Shown here in pieces: positions 1-10,961 of a stretch of 64,000 bases of DNA. Source of the stretch: Acinetobacter pittii ANC 4050 (GTDB lineage: Bacteria; Pseudomonadota; Gammaproteobacteria; Pseudomonadales; Moraxellaceae); assembly GCF_000399685.1 (NCBI RefSeq), contig NZ_KB976987.1:2433954-2497953 (forward strand), given 5' to 3'. Each line of letters starts with the position of its first letter. Position 1 is the stretch's first letter. The notes under the pieces were generated by a model. The model did not search any database, was not told where the DNA came from, and was given only the letters and a program-made list of their open reading frames with translations. A program made the translations under genes and the position numbers.

Positions 1-442
1 TTGTTAATTCACGATCCGAAGTACCAACTACTTCATTTGCATAAATACCATGCGCACCAGTTTGAACTAGAGCCGGCGTATTTGGCATCACTCGAACAAT
101 TCGATTGCTATCAATTAAGTTTGATATCGTTTGAATTTCAGCACCAGCAATAATTGAAATGACCAATTTATCTGATAACAGACCTTTTAAAGGACGTAAA
201 ACAGTCGCCAAAACTTGTGGTTTTACTGCCAGTACAACAACATCAGCATTTTGAATTGCAGCCACATTATCTTGTGTCACATGGACTTCTTTTTCTTGCA
301 ATAATTGGCGGATTTGCTCAACAGGATCTGAAACGGTAATACGTGTTGGCGGTAAACCTCTTGAAATAAGCCCGCCAATCAAAGCTTGGGCCATATTACC
401 ACCACCAATAAAACAGATATTACTATTTACTGCACTTGTCAT
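1..442 (-). CDS. proC: Pyrroline-5-carboxylate reductase ProC (C-terminus beyond window)
   Basis: Last step of proline synthesis: reduces 1-pyrroline-5-carboxylate to proline with NAD(P)H in the cytosol. Only the first 147 codons are inside the window; the C-terminal half runs off at base 1. The ATG at 442 is followed within about 10 residues by ICFIGGGNMAQALIGG, the glycine-rich Rossmann loop of ProC, then VVLAVKPQ and RVMPNTPA, both family signatures. The start lies inside the end of tilS (20-nt overlap), which suggests translational coupling. The partial status is due only to the window edge. Confidence 0.93.
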   Translation of the reverse strand, partial: MTSAVNSNICFIGGGNMAQALIGGLISRGLPPTRITVSDPVEQIRQLLQEKEVHVTQDNVAAIQNADVVVLAVKPQVLATVLRPLKGLLSDKLVISIIAGAEIQTISNLIDSNRIVRVMPNTPALVQTGAHGIYANEVVGTSDRELT

Positions 443-1823
443 AACCATATTCGCCATTTACCAGATTACAAGAATAAGAAATTAAATCTGGTTGCCATCC
501 TCCTTGCTCACAATACGGAGACTGAGCCAACCAAAATCCTTTCGGTGTAAAAACCCCAAGCATAACATTATCTATGACTAATATTTGAATTGTATGACGA
601 AGCCAAGGCAAAATATGTGCTTCTTGAATTGCTTTTTTTAATGGCCATTGCCCAACGCGACCATATAAATGGACTTTTTCACCACCTTGGCGTCGAATTA
701 TTTTTAAATTTTTCTTTAATAAAGATGAAGATAAACCCATATTTGTTTGTGTAATTTGAAAATATCCTGAAGCACAATGCACTATTTCCCCCATTTGGAA
801 ATAATGCTCTGTCTCGGTTTCAACTGGATTTAATTTTTCAGCAAGAAAAACTTGCTTACTCAACCTATAAAGATGATGTTGATAACGAACATAATAAAAC
901 TGGTTCCAGTGTAATGCCGCCTGTGCATCAGACTTTGAATCAATTACTTCATTTTTTAAACGCTCAACCATTTCAAATACAGGTCGATATTGCCCCTCAC
1001 CTTTCATCCAAACCGAAAGCAATTGACGCTGACGGGCAGAGGATAATTTTAATAGCTGAGTTAAATCCAAACATTCGTCCGTACCACAATTTTGCAGATC
1101 AACTTTTAAAACTTCTTCTAAAATTTCAGAAGCGTCTTGCATCAAATAGCTGGTACGACTAAGGGCTTGCTGCATTTTTGGAAATCGGTTTTGTAAAAAT
1201 GGCCAAAGTTCTTCACGCGACCATGCCCGATCATAATGGATATCATAATTTGTAGGATCAACTACATGCTCAATCTCAAGCTGAGTAGTCCACTCGACAA
1301 TTTGCTCACGGGTTAAATCTAAAAAGGGTCGCCAAATTGTCATATCTACACGATGATCAATAGACTGCATAGCAGCTAGCCCATCAACACCTGCACCCGA
1401 TAATAACCGTAACATCACTGTTTCAGCTTGGTCTTGCTGATGATGAGCAAGCACTAAAATTTCATTGGCCTGCAAATGTTGCCGATAAGCTTGATAGCGT
1501 GCCTGACGTGCTTGAGCTTCCAAATTACCGTCGGTAACTTGAACTTTCTGAATAATATAAGGAATATTTAAACTCGTAGCCTGTTTAGCAACGAGTTTTC
1601 CCCACTCTGCACTTTTTGATTGCAGTTGATGATCTATGTAAATTACTCGGATCTTTTGAGGGAAAATTTGAGACATCAAATGTAGCAGCAGCATTGAATC
1701 CATGCCGCCACTACATCCGATAAGAAAAGTATTATTTTCTAAAAACTCTTGAGCCTGTTTTAAGACGTGATGCCTAAATTTTCGCTGCCAAACTTCATTA
1801 AACGTTGATAACGTGCTTCGCAT
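423..1823 (-). CDS. tilS: tRNA(Ile)-lysidine synthetase TilS
   Basis: Ligates lysine to C34 of the CAU-anticodon tRNA-Ile, changing its reading to AUA; essential in most bacteria. The 466-residue protein has the PP-loop ATP motif SGGMDS near residue 38, followed by [17 protein letters not shown], typical of the N-type ATP pyrophosphatase core, and a C-terminal substrate-binding region. The ATG at 1823 lies 64 nt inside accA. No other start exists before the PP-loop, so the long overlap looks real. Its 3' end overlaps proC by 20 nt. Part of a ppx-accA-tilS-proC run. Confidence 0.93.
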   Translation of the reverse strand: MRSTLSTFNEVWQRKFRHHVLKQAQEFLENNTFLIGCSGGMDSMLLLHLMSQIFPQKIRVIYIDHQLQSKSAEWGKLVAKQATSLNIPYIIQKVQVTDGNLEAQARQARYQAYRQHLQANEILVLAHHQQDQAETVMLRLLSGAGVDGLAAMQSIDHRVDMTIWRPFLDLTREQIVEWTTQLEIEHVVDPTNYDIHYDRAWSREELWPFLQNRFPKMQQALSRTSYLMQDASEILEEVLKVDLQNCGTDECLDLTQLLKLSSARQRQLLSVWMKGEGQYRPVFEMVERLKNEVIDSKSDAQAALHWNQFYYVRYQHHLYRLSKQVFLAEKLNPVETETEHYFQMGEIVHCASGYFQITQTNMGLSSSLLKKNLKIIRRQGGEKVHLYGRVGQWPLKKAIQEAHILPWLRHTIQILVIDNVMLGVFTPKGFWLAQSPYCEQGGWQPDLISYSCNLVNGEYGYDKCSK

Positions 1824-2581
1824 CGTTCATTTGCATCCATTGGTAGCAACTCTTCCAAAGCTTGCTTCAAAACTACTTTTAGGTTTTGCATGACTTGCTC
1901 AGGGTCTAAATGAGCCCCTTCACCTTCATCTACTACATATTCAACAATACCTAGAGATTGTAGTTTATCTGCTGTCAAACCTAAAGCTTCACTTGCTTGA
2001 GCCGCTTTTTCAGCAGTTTTCCACAAAATAGATGCACAGCCTTCTGGTGAAATCACAGAATAAATACTATGCGACAACATAATTACTCGGTCAGCAACAC
2101 CAATACCTAAAGCACCACCAGAACCGCCTTCACCAAGTACTGTTGCAACAACAGGAACTTTCAAACTTGAAAGTTGAGCAAGACTCGTTGCGATTGCTTC
2201 AGCTTGTCCACGCTCTTCAGCACCTACACCTGGGTAAGCACCCATCGTATCAATAAAGGTGAAAACCGGAAGATTAAAACGCTCAGCCATATCTAATAGG
2301 CGTTGAGATTTACGGTAACCTTCTGGGTTAGCCATACCGAAGTTGTGCTTTAATTTTTCACGGGTACTACGACCACGGTGTTGTCCAATGACCATCACAG
2401 GCTGACCATCAAAACGAGCAAGACCACCTACCATCGCACCATCGTCACCAAACAAACGATCACCATGCAAGGCATCAAACTCTGTAAAGATTTCACCGAC
2501 ATAATCTAGAAATTGCGGACGATCAGGATGACGTGCAATTTGAACCGTTGTCCACGCTTTGGACTGAGTAGCTTTTTTCAT
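1760..2581 (-). CDS. accA: Acetyl-CoA carboxylase carboxyltransferase subunit alpha
   Basis: With AccD it moves the carboxyl group from biotin to acetyl-CoA, giving malonyl-CoA for fatty acid synthesis. The crotonase-like core is clear: [30 protein letters not shown] and [14 protein letters not shown] are near-identical to family consensus. At 273 residues it is about 45 shorter than the 319-residue E. coli protein, missing the N-terminal helical extension. This cannot be a wrong start, because an in-frame stop (the TAA of ppx) lies six codons upstream of the ATG. A GGGAT Shine-Dalgarno precedes it. It overlaps tilS by 64 nt. Confidence 0.97.
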   Translation of the reverse strand: MKKATQSKAWTTVQIARHPDRPQFLDYVGEIFTEFDALHGDRLFGDDGAMVGGLARFDGQPVMVIGQHRGRSTREKLKHNFGMANPEGYRKSQRLLDMAERFNLPVFTFIDTMGAYPGVGAEERGQAEAIATSLAQLSSLKVPVVATVLGEGGSGGALGIGVADRVIMLSHSIYSVISPEGCASILWKTAEKAAQASEALGLTADKLQSLGIVEYVVDEGEGAHLDPEQVMQNLKVVLKQALEELLPMDANERCEARYQRLMKFGSENLGITS

Positions 2582-2599
2582 AGGTCGAATATTATCCCT

Positions 2600-4120
2600 T
2601 TAATCGATAAATTTTTCCGACTGAATATTCAATTCAATGTCCCAATGCTTAAACTGCTCTTGCTCATCATGCAAGTCGGCAACTAACAATGGCCATTGTT
2701 TGGCATCACCAGAAACACTAAGCTGCCATTGTTGATCATTTATGATGGTTAGTTCAATGGCAGGAAGCATCTGATCACTTCGACTATGGTTGAGTAAAAC
2801 TGCTAGGCGAAGCAATAAACATAGATAAAGTAATTTATGGCCACCAGCCTTCAAAATTTCATTTTTTACATCATTTCGCAATTTACGACGGTGGTGCGCA
2901 ACTAAATGTGAAAGATGATTTTGATCAATTTGTGAGAAACCAGGAATATCAGAATGCTGCAATAAATAAGCACCATGGCGGTGATACCCACCATGACTAA
3001 TCGCTAAACCAATTTCATGCAAATAGGCAGCTCGACGCAGTAAGTCACTGTCTTCACTCGTTAAATTAAGTGATTTTGCAACACCATCAAATAATTGTTG
3101 TGCTGTATTTACGACTCTTTCTGCTTGTTTTGGATCAGCGTTATAACGTCCCATTAAAGCTTGTACACTGCGATCGCGGATATCTTCATGTTTAAAACGA
3201 CCTAATAGGTCATACATGACGCCTTCACGTAATGCACCATCAGAATATGCCAAACGATCAATTTCTAAAACTTCAAAAACTGCGTACAAAATTGCCAATC
3301 CGGCTGGCAAAACTGCTCGTCGGTCTTCTCGAAGTCCTTCAAAATCAATTTCAGAAATATTTTTAAACTTAAGTAATTTATCTTTGAGTTTATACAACCC
3401 TTCTCGAGTAACGTTTTCTTGTTCATCGCTTAAGCCCATATTCACCATAATTTGGCGGCAAGCTTTAATAGTTCCACTAGAACCAACAACAGTATCCCAA
3501 CCTTCCATTTTATAAGTTGTTGCAATAGCTGAAAGCTCTTTACGGGCAGCCACTACTGCTTTATCAAAGGCTTTTTGTGTAATTTCACCATCAGCAAAGT
3601 AGGCTTTTGTATAAGCCACGCATCCTATTTGCAATGACTCAGTGTAAATAGGCTCAAACTCTTCACCAATAATAAATTCGGTAGAGCCCCCACCAATATC
3701 TACAACTAAACGTCGACCACCATTTGCCATGGTATGTGATACGCCCAGATAAATCAGACGTGCTTCTTCTCGTCCCGCAATAATTTCAATAGGTTTAGGT
3801 AAAATTTCTGCCGCTTTTTGAATAAATTCATGACCATTTTTTGCCTGACGCAAGGCATTGGTCGCCACAATTCTTAAACGATTTGGTTGAACAGAACTTA
3901 ATCTTCCAACAAAACGAGCCAAACATGCGAGGCCCCGTTGCTGAGCGGCTTCCGTTAGGTTTTTATTCTCATCTAAACCAGCTGCAAGCTGTACTTTTTC
4001 TGACATCGAAGCAACTTTTTTAACTTCACCATGATCTACCCGTGCAATTGCAAGGTGAAAACTGTTCGACCCCATATCTATGGCGGCAAGTAATTCTTCA
4101 TCAATCAGAAAGTCAGACAT
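2600..4120 (-). CDS. ppx: Exopolyphosphatase (Ppx/GppA family)
   Basis: Removes terminal phosphates from inorganic polyphosphate; GppA-type members also hydrolyse pppGpp. The ASKHA-fold signatures are all visible: AIDMGSNSFHL near residue 14, VVDIGGGSTEFI near 140 and VGSSGTIKA. The C-terminal half resembles an HD-type domain (YLHEIGLAISHGGYHRHG). The 506-residue form starting at the ATG of MSDFLIDEE is preferred; a GTG 27 nt upstream (4147) is possible but has only a weak ribosome site. Ppx versus GppA cannot be settled by eye; the length of about 500 favours Ppx. The stop is 18 nt before accA. Confidence 0.88.
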   Translation of the reverse strand: MSDFLIDEELLAAIDMGSNSFHLAIARVDHGEVKKVASMSEKVQLAAGLDENKNLTEAAQQRGLACLARFVGRLSSVQPNRLRIVATNALRQAKNGHEFIQKAAEILPKPIEIIAGREEARLIYLGVSHTMANGGRRLVVDIGGGSTEFIIGEEFEPIYTESLQIGCVAYTKAYFADGEITQKAFDKAVVAARKELSAIATTYKMEGWDTVVGSSGTIKACRQIMVNMGLSDEQENVTREGLYKLKDKLLKFKNISEIDFEGLREDRRAVLPAGLAILYAVFEVLEIDRLAYSDGALREGVMYDLLGRFKHEDIRDRSVQALMGRYNADPKQAERVVNTAQQLFDGVAKSLNLTSEDSDLLRRAAYLHEIGLAISHGGYHRHGAYLLQHSDIPGFSQIDQNHLSHLVAHHRRKLRNDVKNEILKAGGHKLLYLCLLLRLAVLLNHSRSDQMLPAIELTIINDQQWQLSVSGDAKQWPLLVADLHDEQEQFKHWDIELNIQSEKFID

Positions 4121-4396
4121 TATTGAACTAAACCCATAACAATTCACGCCTAGAGTAATTCACAAGAATGCAATTGAAAAGCCATTTTCATCAACAATTA
4201 GCTGTGATTTAAATTTTTCTATTTATAAGTTGATTGTACAAGTCGATGATGAATATCGTGAGCATCCATTAGACAAAATTAGATAAGCCTTGAATAATAG
4301 CATCAAACCCTTACATTGAACTAAGTAGCTATGTAATACTGATAGAGATAATTTTCTCCTGTAATAGCACTTTTTTCTAAAAATTGGAGCCGTACC

Positions 4397-4723
4397 ATGT
4401 CTGCGACTATTGTAAATACAACTGATGATAACTTCCAAGCAGATGTTTTAGATTCTGAAACACCTGTACTTGTAGACTTCTGGGCAGGATGGTGTGCACC
4501 TTGTAAAGCGATCGCACCTGTTCTTGAAGACTTATCAAGCGAATATGCTGGTAAAGTAAAAATTGTTAAAGTTGACGTGACTTCTTGCGAAGATACTGCG
4601 GTGAAATACAACATCCGCAATATTCCTGCTTTATTACTTTTCAAAAATGGTGAAGTTGTAGCTCAACAAATTGGTGCTGTACCTCGCTCTAAACTTGTTA
4701 GCTTTATTGATGAAAACGTTTAA
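4397..4723 (+). CDS. trxA: Thioredoxin TrxA
   Basis: Small cytosolic dithiol reductant for ribonucleotide reductase, methionine sulfoxide reductases and others. The 108 residues match classical thioredoxin in length. The active site is WCAPC (Cys33, Cys36), with Ala in place of the usual Gly, followed by the cis-proline segment RNIPALLLF. A TTGGAG ribosome site sits 8 nt before the ATG. Single-gene unit between divergent ppx and a strong terminator at 4742-4777. The WCAPC variant occurs in genuine thioredoxins, so I keep the call. Confidence 0.96.
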   Translation: MSATIVNTTDDNFQADVLDSETPVLVDFWAGWCAPCKAIAPVLEDLSSEYAGKVKIVKVDVTSCEDTAVKYNIRNIPALLLFKNGEVVAQQIGAVPRSKLVSFIDENV

Positions 4724-4741
4724 GTCAAAATGCTAAAAAAG

Positions 4742-4777
4742 AAAATACGCTATACTTTTTTATAGCGTATTTTTTTC
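4742..4777 (+). terminator. Rho-independent terminator of trxA
   Basis: An 11-bp stem (AATACGCTATA at 4744-4754 with TATAGCGTATT at 4761-4771) around a T-rich loop, followed by a run of T. It separates trxA from the rho promoter. Confidence 0.9.
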
Positions 4778-4786
4778 GGCTATAAA

Positions 4787-4815
4787 TTGACAAATTAGCT
4801 AGGCTGGCTTATATT
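4787..4815 (+). promoter_or_regulatory. Sigma-70 promoter of rho
   Basis: TTGACA at 4787-4792, a 17-bp spacer and TATATT at 4810-4815: a near-perfect sigma-70 promoter just after the trxA terminator. It predicts a start near 4822 and a rho leader of about 225 nt. Confidence 0.85.
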
Positions 4816-4821
4816 GCATGC

Positions 4822-5045
4822 TCAAGAGGCACTGAAGGGAATCATCTTCGTCCGGCTTCTTACAAGACACAAACATAAAGATCGCCACTCGGCAACAGAA
4901 ATTGTTTTTTCACATTTCTCTTCGAAACAATTAATCAGACTTCTGAATTGTTATTGTGTAAATACAATTGCGATAATCTTTTTTGTATGCGAGCGATTTT
5001 TCTTCTTTTTAAACCACACTCTACTCTTTCCTAATTCTGACCCTT
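4822..5045 (+). promoter_or_regulatory. Long 5' leader of rho (possible autoregulatory region)
   Basis: About 225 nt without a convincing gene between the promoter and the rho ATG. Its first half is rich in C and A with little secondary structure (around 4862-4900). That suits Rho loading and the autogenous attenuation known for E. coli rho, but this is inferred from composition only. An 81-codon frame crosses it but starts within the -10 box and is not believed. Confidence 0.45.
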
Positions 5046-6314
5046 ATGAATTTAACTGAACTCAAGAAAAAACCAATCGGCGAACTAATTAAAATTGCTG
5101 AATTTATGGGCCTGGAAGGTATGGCTCGTAACAGAAAGCAAGATATTATCTTTGCCATTTTGAAACGCCATGCGATGAATGGCGAAGAAATTTTTGGTGA
5201 CGGCGTTCTCGAAATTCTCTCTGATGGTTTTGGTTTTTTGCGCTCTGCCGCAGGTTCGTATTTAGCAGGTCCGGATGATATTTATGTGAGTCCTTCACAA
5301 ATCCGACGCTTTAACTTGCGTACAGGTGATACCATCACAGGTACTATTCGCCCTCCGAAAGAAGGTGAGCGTTATTTTGCGTTGCTCAAAGTTAACCAGA
5401 TTAACTATGACACGCCAGAAAATTCTCGAAATAAAATTTTATTTGAAAACTTAACACCCCTTTTCCCAACTGAACAATTGGTTATGGAACTCGGTAATGG
5501 TACGACAGAAGATTTAACTGCTCGTGTTGTTGACTTAGTTGCGCCGATTGGTAAAGGACAACGTTCTATTATTGTTGCACCGCCAAAAGCGGGTAAAACA
5601 ATGTTACTCCAAAATATTGCTCAATCGATTGTTAGAAACAATCCAGAAGTATTTTTGATCGTTCTACTCATTGATGAACGTCCAGAAGAAGTAACTGAAA
5701 TGGAACGTACTGTTCGCGGTGAAGTTATTGCCTCAACATTTGATGAAGCTCCAGCTCGCCATGTACAAGTTGCAGAAATGGTTATTGAAAAAGCTAAACG
5801 TCTTGTTGAACATAAAAAAGATGTTGTGATTCTTCTTGACTCTATTACCCGTCTTGCACGTGCTTACAACACCGTTATCCCGTCATCAGGTAAAGTGTTA
5901 ACGGGTGGTGTGGATGCTCATGCATTAGAACGTCCTAAGCGTTTCTTCGGTGCTGCACGTAATATCGAGGAAGGCGGTTCACTCACGATCATCTCAACTG
6001 CTTTGATTGAAACAGGCAGTAAAATGGATGACGTCATTTATGAAGAATTCAAAGGTACAGGTAACCAAGAGATTACGCTTGATCGCCGTATTGCTGAAAA
6101 ACGTGTCTTCCCTGCCATGAATATCAAAAAGTCAGGCACCCGTCGTGAAGAACGTTTAATGGATGAAGATAAATTACGTAAAGTATGGATTCTTCGCAAG
6201 CTCCTCCATCCTATGGATGAGTTGGCGGCAATGGAGTTCTTACTTGACCGTATGAAAGAAACCAAAACAAACGATGATTTCTTTGATCAAATGAAACGTA
6301 AAGCTTCAACTTAA
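5046..6314 (+). CDS. rho: Transcription termination factor Rho
   Basis: Hexameric RNA-dependent ATPase/helicase that ends transcription at C-rich unstructured RNA. Of 422 residues (E. coli 419), 1-45 form the helical N-terminal cap, about 50-120 the RNA-binding OB fold with DGFGFLR at 60-66, and 170 onward the RecA-like motor. Walker A is APPKAGKT (178-185), and [16 protein letters not shown] carries Walker B and the Q-loop. No insertion in the N-terminal domain. Own promoter, long leader and own terminator make it a single-gene unit. Confidence 0.98.
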   Translation: MNLTELKKKPIGELIKIAEFMGLEGMARNRKQDIIFAILKRHAMNGEEIFGDGVLEILSDGFGFLRSAAGSYLAGPDDIYVSPSQIRRFNLRTGDTITGTIRPPKEGERYFALLKVNQINYDTPENSRNKILFENLTPLFPTEQLVMELGNGTTEDLTARVVDLVAPIGKGQRSIIVAPPKAGKTMLLQNIAQSIVRNNPEVFLIVLLIDERPEEVTEMERTVRGEVIASTFDEAPARHVQVAEMVIEKAKRLVEHKKDVVILLDSITRLARAYNTVIPSSGKVLTGGVDAHALERPKRFFGAARNIEEGGSLTIISTALIETGSKMDDVIYEEFKGTGNQEITLDRRIAEKRVFPAMNIKKSGTRREERLMDEDKLRKVWILRKLLHPMDELAAMEFLLDRMKETKTNDDFFDQMKRKAST

Positions 6315-6330
6315 TTGATCAAACCTTAAT

Positions 6331-6359
6331 AAAAAGCCACTCTTTTGAGTGGTTTTTTA
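6331..6359 (+). terminator. Terminator of rho
   Basis: GCCACTC at 6336-6342 pairs with GAGTGG(T) at 6347-6353 around a TTTT loop, followed by TTTTTTAT. Confidence 0.88.
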
Positions 6360-6725
6360 TTTGGTTGACAAGCTTTACACAAAAATACATTTCGTTGATT
6401 TTTATGTAAAATTATTTATAAGCTTTTGATAATAAATATTTTTATATAAAAAAGTTGATTCTTTTTAGTAACTTATCTCTACCTTTTCCAATATATAGTA
6501 GTCAGTTAATTGTTTTTTTCTGTTAAAAAACAGTCTGTTTTTCTCTTTTTCATACGTTTTTTTGACAAGCGACAGTAGTATTTCGACATTTGCAGTGATA
6601 GCATAGCGGCAGACCAGTTAGACTGCTCCATGCGTTGTTACCTAGCTACGTTTTAGGAATAATAAAAGCAAAACAGTCCAACTTAGGTTTTTTTAATCTC
6701 AAATCTTTTTTGTGAGAGTGATGCC
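6360..6725 (+). promoter_or_regulatory. Gene-free gap with probable promoter of the Ala-rich lipoprotein
   Basis: This 366-nt gap holds no credible gene. A perfect -35 TTGACA lies at 6562-6567, with GACATT (a weak -10) 17 bp on, so a start near 6597 and a leader of about 130 nt are possible. A terminator-like hairpin, CTGTT-AAAA-AACAG plus T-rich tail, lies about 30 nt upstream of that -35. Small stems (GCAG/CTGC and CCTA/TAGG) occur in the putative leader. The promoter call is tentative. Confidence 0.35.
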
Positions 6726-6971
6726 ATGTTATTCAAAAAATTCGCTGTTGCTGCTGCTGTTGCTGCTACTTTAGCTTTCGTTGGTTGTTCTAAGAAAGAA
6801 GAAGCTCCTGCTGCTGCTGCTTCTGAAGCTGTAGCTGCTGCTTCTACTGCTGCTACTGCTGCTTCTGAAGCTGCTACTGCTGCTTCTACAGCTGTTGATG
6901 CTGCTGCTGCTGCTTCTGCACCTGCTGCTGCTTCTGCACCTGCTGCTTCTGCTGCTTCTGCTGCACACTAA
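6726..6971 (+). CDS. Small alanine-rich lipoprotein
   Basis: An 81-residue protein with a short cationic start, hydrophobic core and a cysteine at 21 in LAFVGC, fitting a lipoprotein signal although the -3 residue is Phe. After Cys21 comes SKKEEAP and then about 50 residues made almost only of Ala, Ser, Thr and a few Glu and Pro. The DNA is a string of GCT codons interrupted by TCT, ACT and GAA. It ends in SAAH, so it lacks the terminal Lys that lets Lpp link to peptidoglycan. A ribosome site (GAGAG), a downstream terminator and low stop density support coding. Function unknown. Confidence 0.8.
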   Translation: MLFKKFAVAAAVAATLAFVGCSKKEEAPAAAASEAVAAASTAATAASEAATAASTAVDAAAAASAPAAASAPAASAASAAH

Positions 6972-6990
6972 TCTATATTCTAGATTAGAT

Positions 6991-7019
6991 AAAAAGAGGA
7001 CATTTTGTCCTCTTTTTTT
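6991..7019 (+). terminator. Terminator of the Ala-rich lipoprotein gene
   Basis: AAAGAGGA and TCCTCTTT form a stem around CATTTTG, flanked by A and T runs. Confidence 0.9.
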
Positions 7020-7098
7020 ACGTCTAATTTTTGATTTTCCAATATTAAATAGCCCTATGTTGCTGCCAAATAAAATTATATAAAGCTATCTAAAATAT

Positions 7099-7128
7099 AA
7101 ATATAAAAAAGCAGATCAATCGATCTGC
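7099..7128 (-). terminator. Terminator overlapping the end of ihfA
   Basis: On the minus strand GCAGATC-GATT-GATCTGC is followed by TTTTTTATATTT. The stem (7111-7128) includes the last codons and stop of ihfA, so the terminator is built into the coding end. Confidence 0.88.
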
Positions 7129-7412
7129 TCATTTCCAACGCGCTGTCTAAACTTCTGACCCGCTCTGAAGGTAACTACACGGCGCGCAGAAATCGGAATT
7201 TCCTCGCCTGTTTTAGGATTACGTCCAGGACGTTCGCGTTTATCTCTTAATTCGAAATTACCAAAACCAGAAAGCTTAACTTGCTCTCCTGCAATAAGCG
7301 CTTGGCTAATTTCGTCGAAGAACAACTCGACCATTTGTTTTGCTTCACGGCGATTTAAGCTGGTTAACTCACTTAAATGATCAGCCATGTCTGCTTTAGT
7401 TAATGCTGTCAT
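7116..7412 (-). CDS. ihfA: Integration host factor subunit alpha
   Basis: DNA-bending nucleoid protein, partner of IhfB. It has 98 residues with the HU/IHF fold and the DNA-arm signature [22 protein letters not shown]; the start [13 protein letters not shown] and the [16 protein letters not shown] end identify the alpha chain rather than HU. Its ATG overlaps the pheT stop by 4 nt (ATGA), the conserved pheS-pheT-ihfA arrangement of gammaproteobacteria. Confidence 0.96.
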   Translation of the reverse strand: MTALTKADMADHLSELTSLNRREAKQMVELFFDEISQALIAGEQVKLSGFGNFELRDKRERPGRNPKTGEEIPISARRVVTFRAGQKFRQRVGNEQID

Positions 7413-9790
7413 GAGGCCCTCAATGTCGCTTGATAAGTGTTTTCCAACACGTGGATTATATTGTCCATACCAGATTTAATTTCAGCATCTTCAAGCGTAC
7501 GTGAAGGATGTTGCCATAATAAAGCAAACGCTAATGAGCGTTTACCTTCTTCGACACCCTGCCCCGTATACACATCGAATAACCATGTAGAGTCTAAAAG
7601 CTCTCCACCAGTTTTTTCGATTAACTGCTGAATATCTCTAACATTTATATTATCAGAGATTAAAAGCGCAATATCACGTCTGATCGAAGGAAAACGTGAT
7701 AATTCTGTAAAATTAGATACATAAGATTGCAAAACGGCAGTTTGATCAAGTTCAGCAACCCAAGTTGTGCTCAAATCTAGCTCATTTTCTAAAGATGGAT
7801 GCAGACGACCTAAGTAACCAATTGATTGTCCATCAACTAAAATTTCAGCAGACTGTCCTGGATGCAACCATGCACGCTCTGAACGCACATATTCAACTTT
7901 GACACGACCAGCAGCTAAAATCTCTTCAATCTCTCCTTTGAAGTCGAAGAAATCCATTGGCTGCGGCTTAACATGCCAAGATTCAGGTTGTTGTGAACCT
8001 ACTGCAACCAAAGCTAAAGTTGGAATCTGCTTTAGATCTTCAATACTTTTAGCATTTTGATAATCAAAACGTAGCCCTAATTCAAAGAAGCGAACACGAC
8101 TTTGCTGACGGTTAATATTATATTGTACGCAAGGAATTAAACTTGAAAGCAAAGTACTACGCATCGCAGCCAAATCACTTGAAATTGGATTTGCTAGCAT
8201 TAATGGATTTACTTGTGGGTTTAATTGCTTTTCAAGTTTTGCATCGGCAAAGCTAAAGCTAATTGCTTCTTGATAACCCAAACTTACGATAGTTTGACGT
8301 AACTCTGTAATTTCAAAGCGGTCTTGGTATTTAGCTAATTTAACATCCATAGTTGGTAAACTAATTTGGATATTGTCATAACCATCAATACGCGCTACTT
8401 CTTCAATTAGGTCTTGATAAATAGCCATATCATAGCGATATGATGGAGGAACTACACTCCACTCACCTTCAGCTTTAACAGTTACTTTACAGCCTAGTCG
8501 AGTTAAAGCATCTGCAATGAACTCACCCGCAACTTGATATCCCAACAATTGGTCTACCTGAGCTTGTTTCAATTCAATTGCTTCACGTTTAGGAAGTAGA
8601 TCAGTTTTTTCAGCTACAGTAATTGGGCCAAACTCACCGCCCGCCAATTCTTGAATAAGCTGAGAAGCACGATTCATTGCAATTAACGGTAATTCAAAAT
8701 CCACACCGCGTTCATAACGCTGCGAAGAATCTGTGTGTAAACCAAAACGGCGAGCACGTCCAGCAATAGCAAGTGGCGCAAAGAAAGCACTTTCTAAGAA
8801 AATGTCAGTTGTATCATCGGTTACACTAGATGCTAGACCACCCATAATTCCGGCAATTGCCAAAGCTTTCTGGTCATCAGCAATAACCATTATATCTTCT
8901 TGTAATTCAACTTCTTGATCATTTAAAAGCTGTAGTTTTTCCTGCGGCTTAGCTTGACGAACTTGTACAGTTCCTTCGATTTTAGCTAGATCGAAAGCAT
9001 GCATTGGTTGACCCAATTCCATGAGGACGTAGTTGGTTACATCAACTAAAATACTATGAGTACGAATTCCTGAACGTGCTAAAACCTGTTCCATCCACTC
9101 TGGCGTTGCAGCTTTTACATTAACGTTTTTAACTACTCGTCCTAAGTAGCGTGGAGCACCATCTGTGCTGATGACTACTTTTTTCTCATCAGTGATTGTC
9201 GCATCAACCGATTTGATTTCAGGCTCATTCATTTGCAGTTGGTTAATCACTGCAATTTCACGTGCAATTCCACGAATACTGAAGCAATCACCACGGTTTG
9301 GTGTAATACTGATATCGATAACGTTATCATCAAGTTTTAGATATTCACGGATGTTTGCCCCTACCGGAGCATCGGCAGGTAACTCAAGCAAACCATCAAT
9401 TTTATCTTCAAGATCAATTTCAGAAGCCCCACAAAGCATGCCTTGTGACTCAACTCCGCGAAGTTTACCTTTTTTGATTTTAAAATCGCCAGGTAATACA
9501 GCACCAATCGTTGCAACTGGAGCTTTCATGCCAGCACGAACATTCGGTGCACCACATACGATTTGTAAAGGCTCACCTGAACTAATATTAACTGTTGTTA
9601 CACGCAAACGATCTGCATCTGGATGCTGCTCAACTGTTAAAACTTCACCAACCACGACACCAGTAAATGGCTTTGCAACAGGCGCGAGTTCATCAACTTC
9701 AAGACCAAGCATAGTCAACTGATCAGACAATGTCTCGCTATCAATTGCTGGGTTAACCCACGTACGTAGCCAATTTTCGCTAATCTTCAT
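7409..9790 (-). CDS. pheT: Phenylalanyl-tRNA synthetase beta subunit
   Basis: Beta chain of the alpha2-beta2 enzyme charging tRNA-Phe; it carries editing and tRNA-binding domains. The 793 residues start with [14 protein letters not shown], then an EMAP/tRNA-binding fold (about 40-150, with [18 protein letters not shown]), the B3/4 editing domain, B5, the catalytic-like core, and a C-terminal ferredoxin-like anticodon domain ([16 protein letters not shown]). Length matches E. coli (795). It follows pheS by 32 nt. Confidence 0.97.
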   Translation of the reverse strand: MKISENWLRTWVNPAIDSETLSDQLTMLGLEVDELAPVAKPFTGVVVGEVLTVEQHPDADRLRVTTVNISSGEPLQIVCGAPNVRAGMKAPVATIGAVLPGDFKIKKGKLRGVESQGMLCGASEIDLEDKIDGLLELPADAPVGANIREYLKLDDNVIDISITPNRGDCFSIRGIAREIAVINQLQMNEPEIKSVDATITDEKKVVISTDGAPRYLGRVVKNVNVKAATPEWMEQVLARSGIRTHSILVDVTNYVLMELGQPMHAFDLAKIEGTVQVRQAKPQEKLQLLNDQEVELQEDIMVIADDQKALAIAGIMGGLASSVTDDTTDIFLESAFFAPLAIAGRARRFGLHTDSSQRYERGVDFELPLIAMNRASQLIQELAGGEFGPITVAEKTDLLPKREAIELKQAQVDQLLGYQVAGEFIADALTRLGCKVTVKAEGEWSVVPPSYRYDMAIYQDLIEEVARIDGYDNIQISLPTMDVKLAKYQDRFEITELRQTIVSLGYQEAISFSFADAKLEKQLNPQVNPLMLANPISSDLAAMRSTLLSSLIPCVQYNINRQQSRVRFFELGLRFDYQNAKSIEDLKQIPTLALVAVGSQQPESWHVKPQPMDFFDFKGEIEEILAAGRVKVEYVRSERAWLHPGQSAEILVDGQSIGYLGRLHPSLENELDLSTTWVAELDQTAVLQSYVSNFTELSRFPSIRRDIALLISDNINVRDIQQLIEKTGGELLDSTWLFDVYTGQGVEEGKRSLAFALLWQHPSRTLEDAEIKSGMDNIIHVLENTYQATLRAS

Positions 9791-9822
9791 CTTTATAAAC
9801 CTTTTTTAATCCTGAAAAACTG

Positions 9823-10863
<1,041 letters not shown>

Positions 10864-10961
10864 TCATCGAATTGATGAAGTTTATCCATCATGAAAAATG
10901 TATTAGGCAACAAAAAGATAAAACGTATAAGATAATAGCATCGTCAATGAGATCAACTATT

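Noticed and set aside
4321..4644. 107-codon minus-strand ORF across trxA
   Set aside because: Antisense shadow of thioredoxin without any recognisable motif.
4814..5059. 81-codon ORF before rho
   Set aside because: It starts inside the -10 hexamer of the rho promoter, has no ribosome site, an odd Phe-rich composition, and overlaps the true rho start.
6771..6968. Ser/Arg-rich minus-strand ORF opposite the lipoprotein
   Set aside because: It is the reverse reading of GCT repeats (AGC/AGT/AGA); no start signals, and low-complexity only because of the repeat.
9165..9722. 185-codon plus-strand ORF within pheT
   Set aside because: Antisense to a conserved synthetase, with Ser/Thr/Pro-rich shadow composition and no ribosome site.
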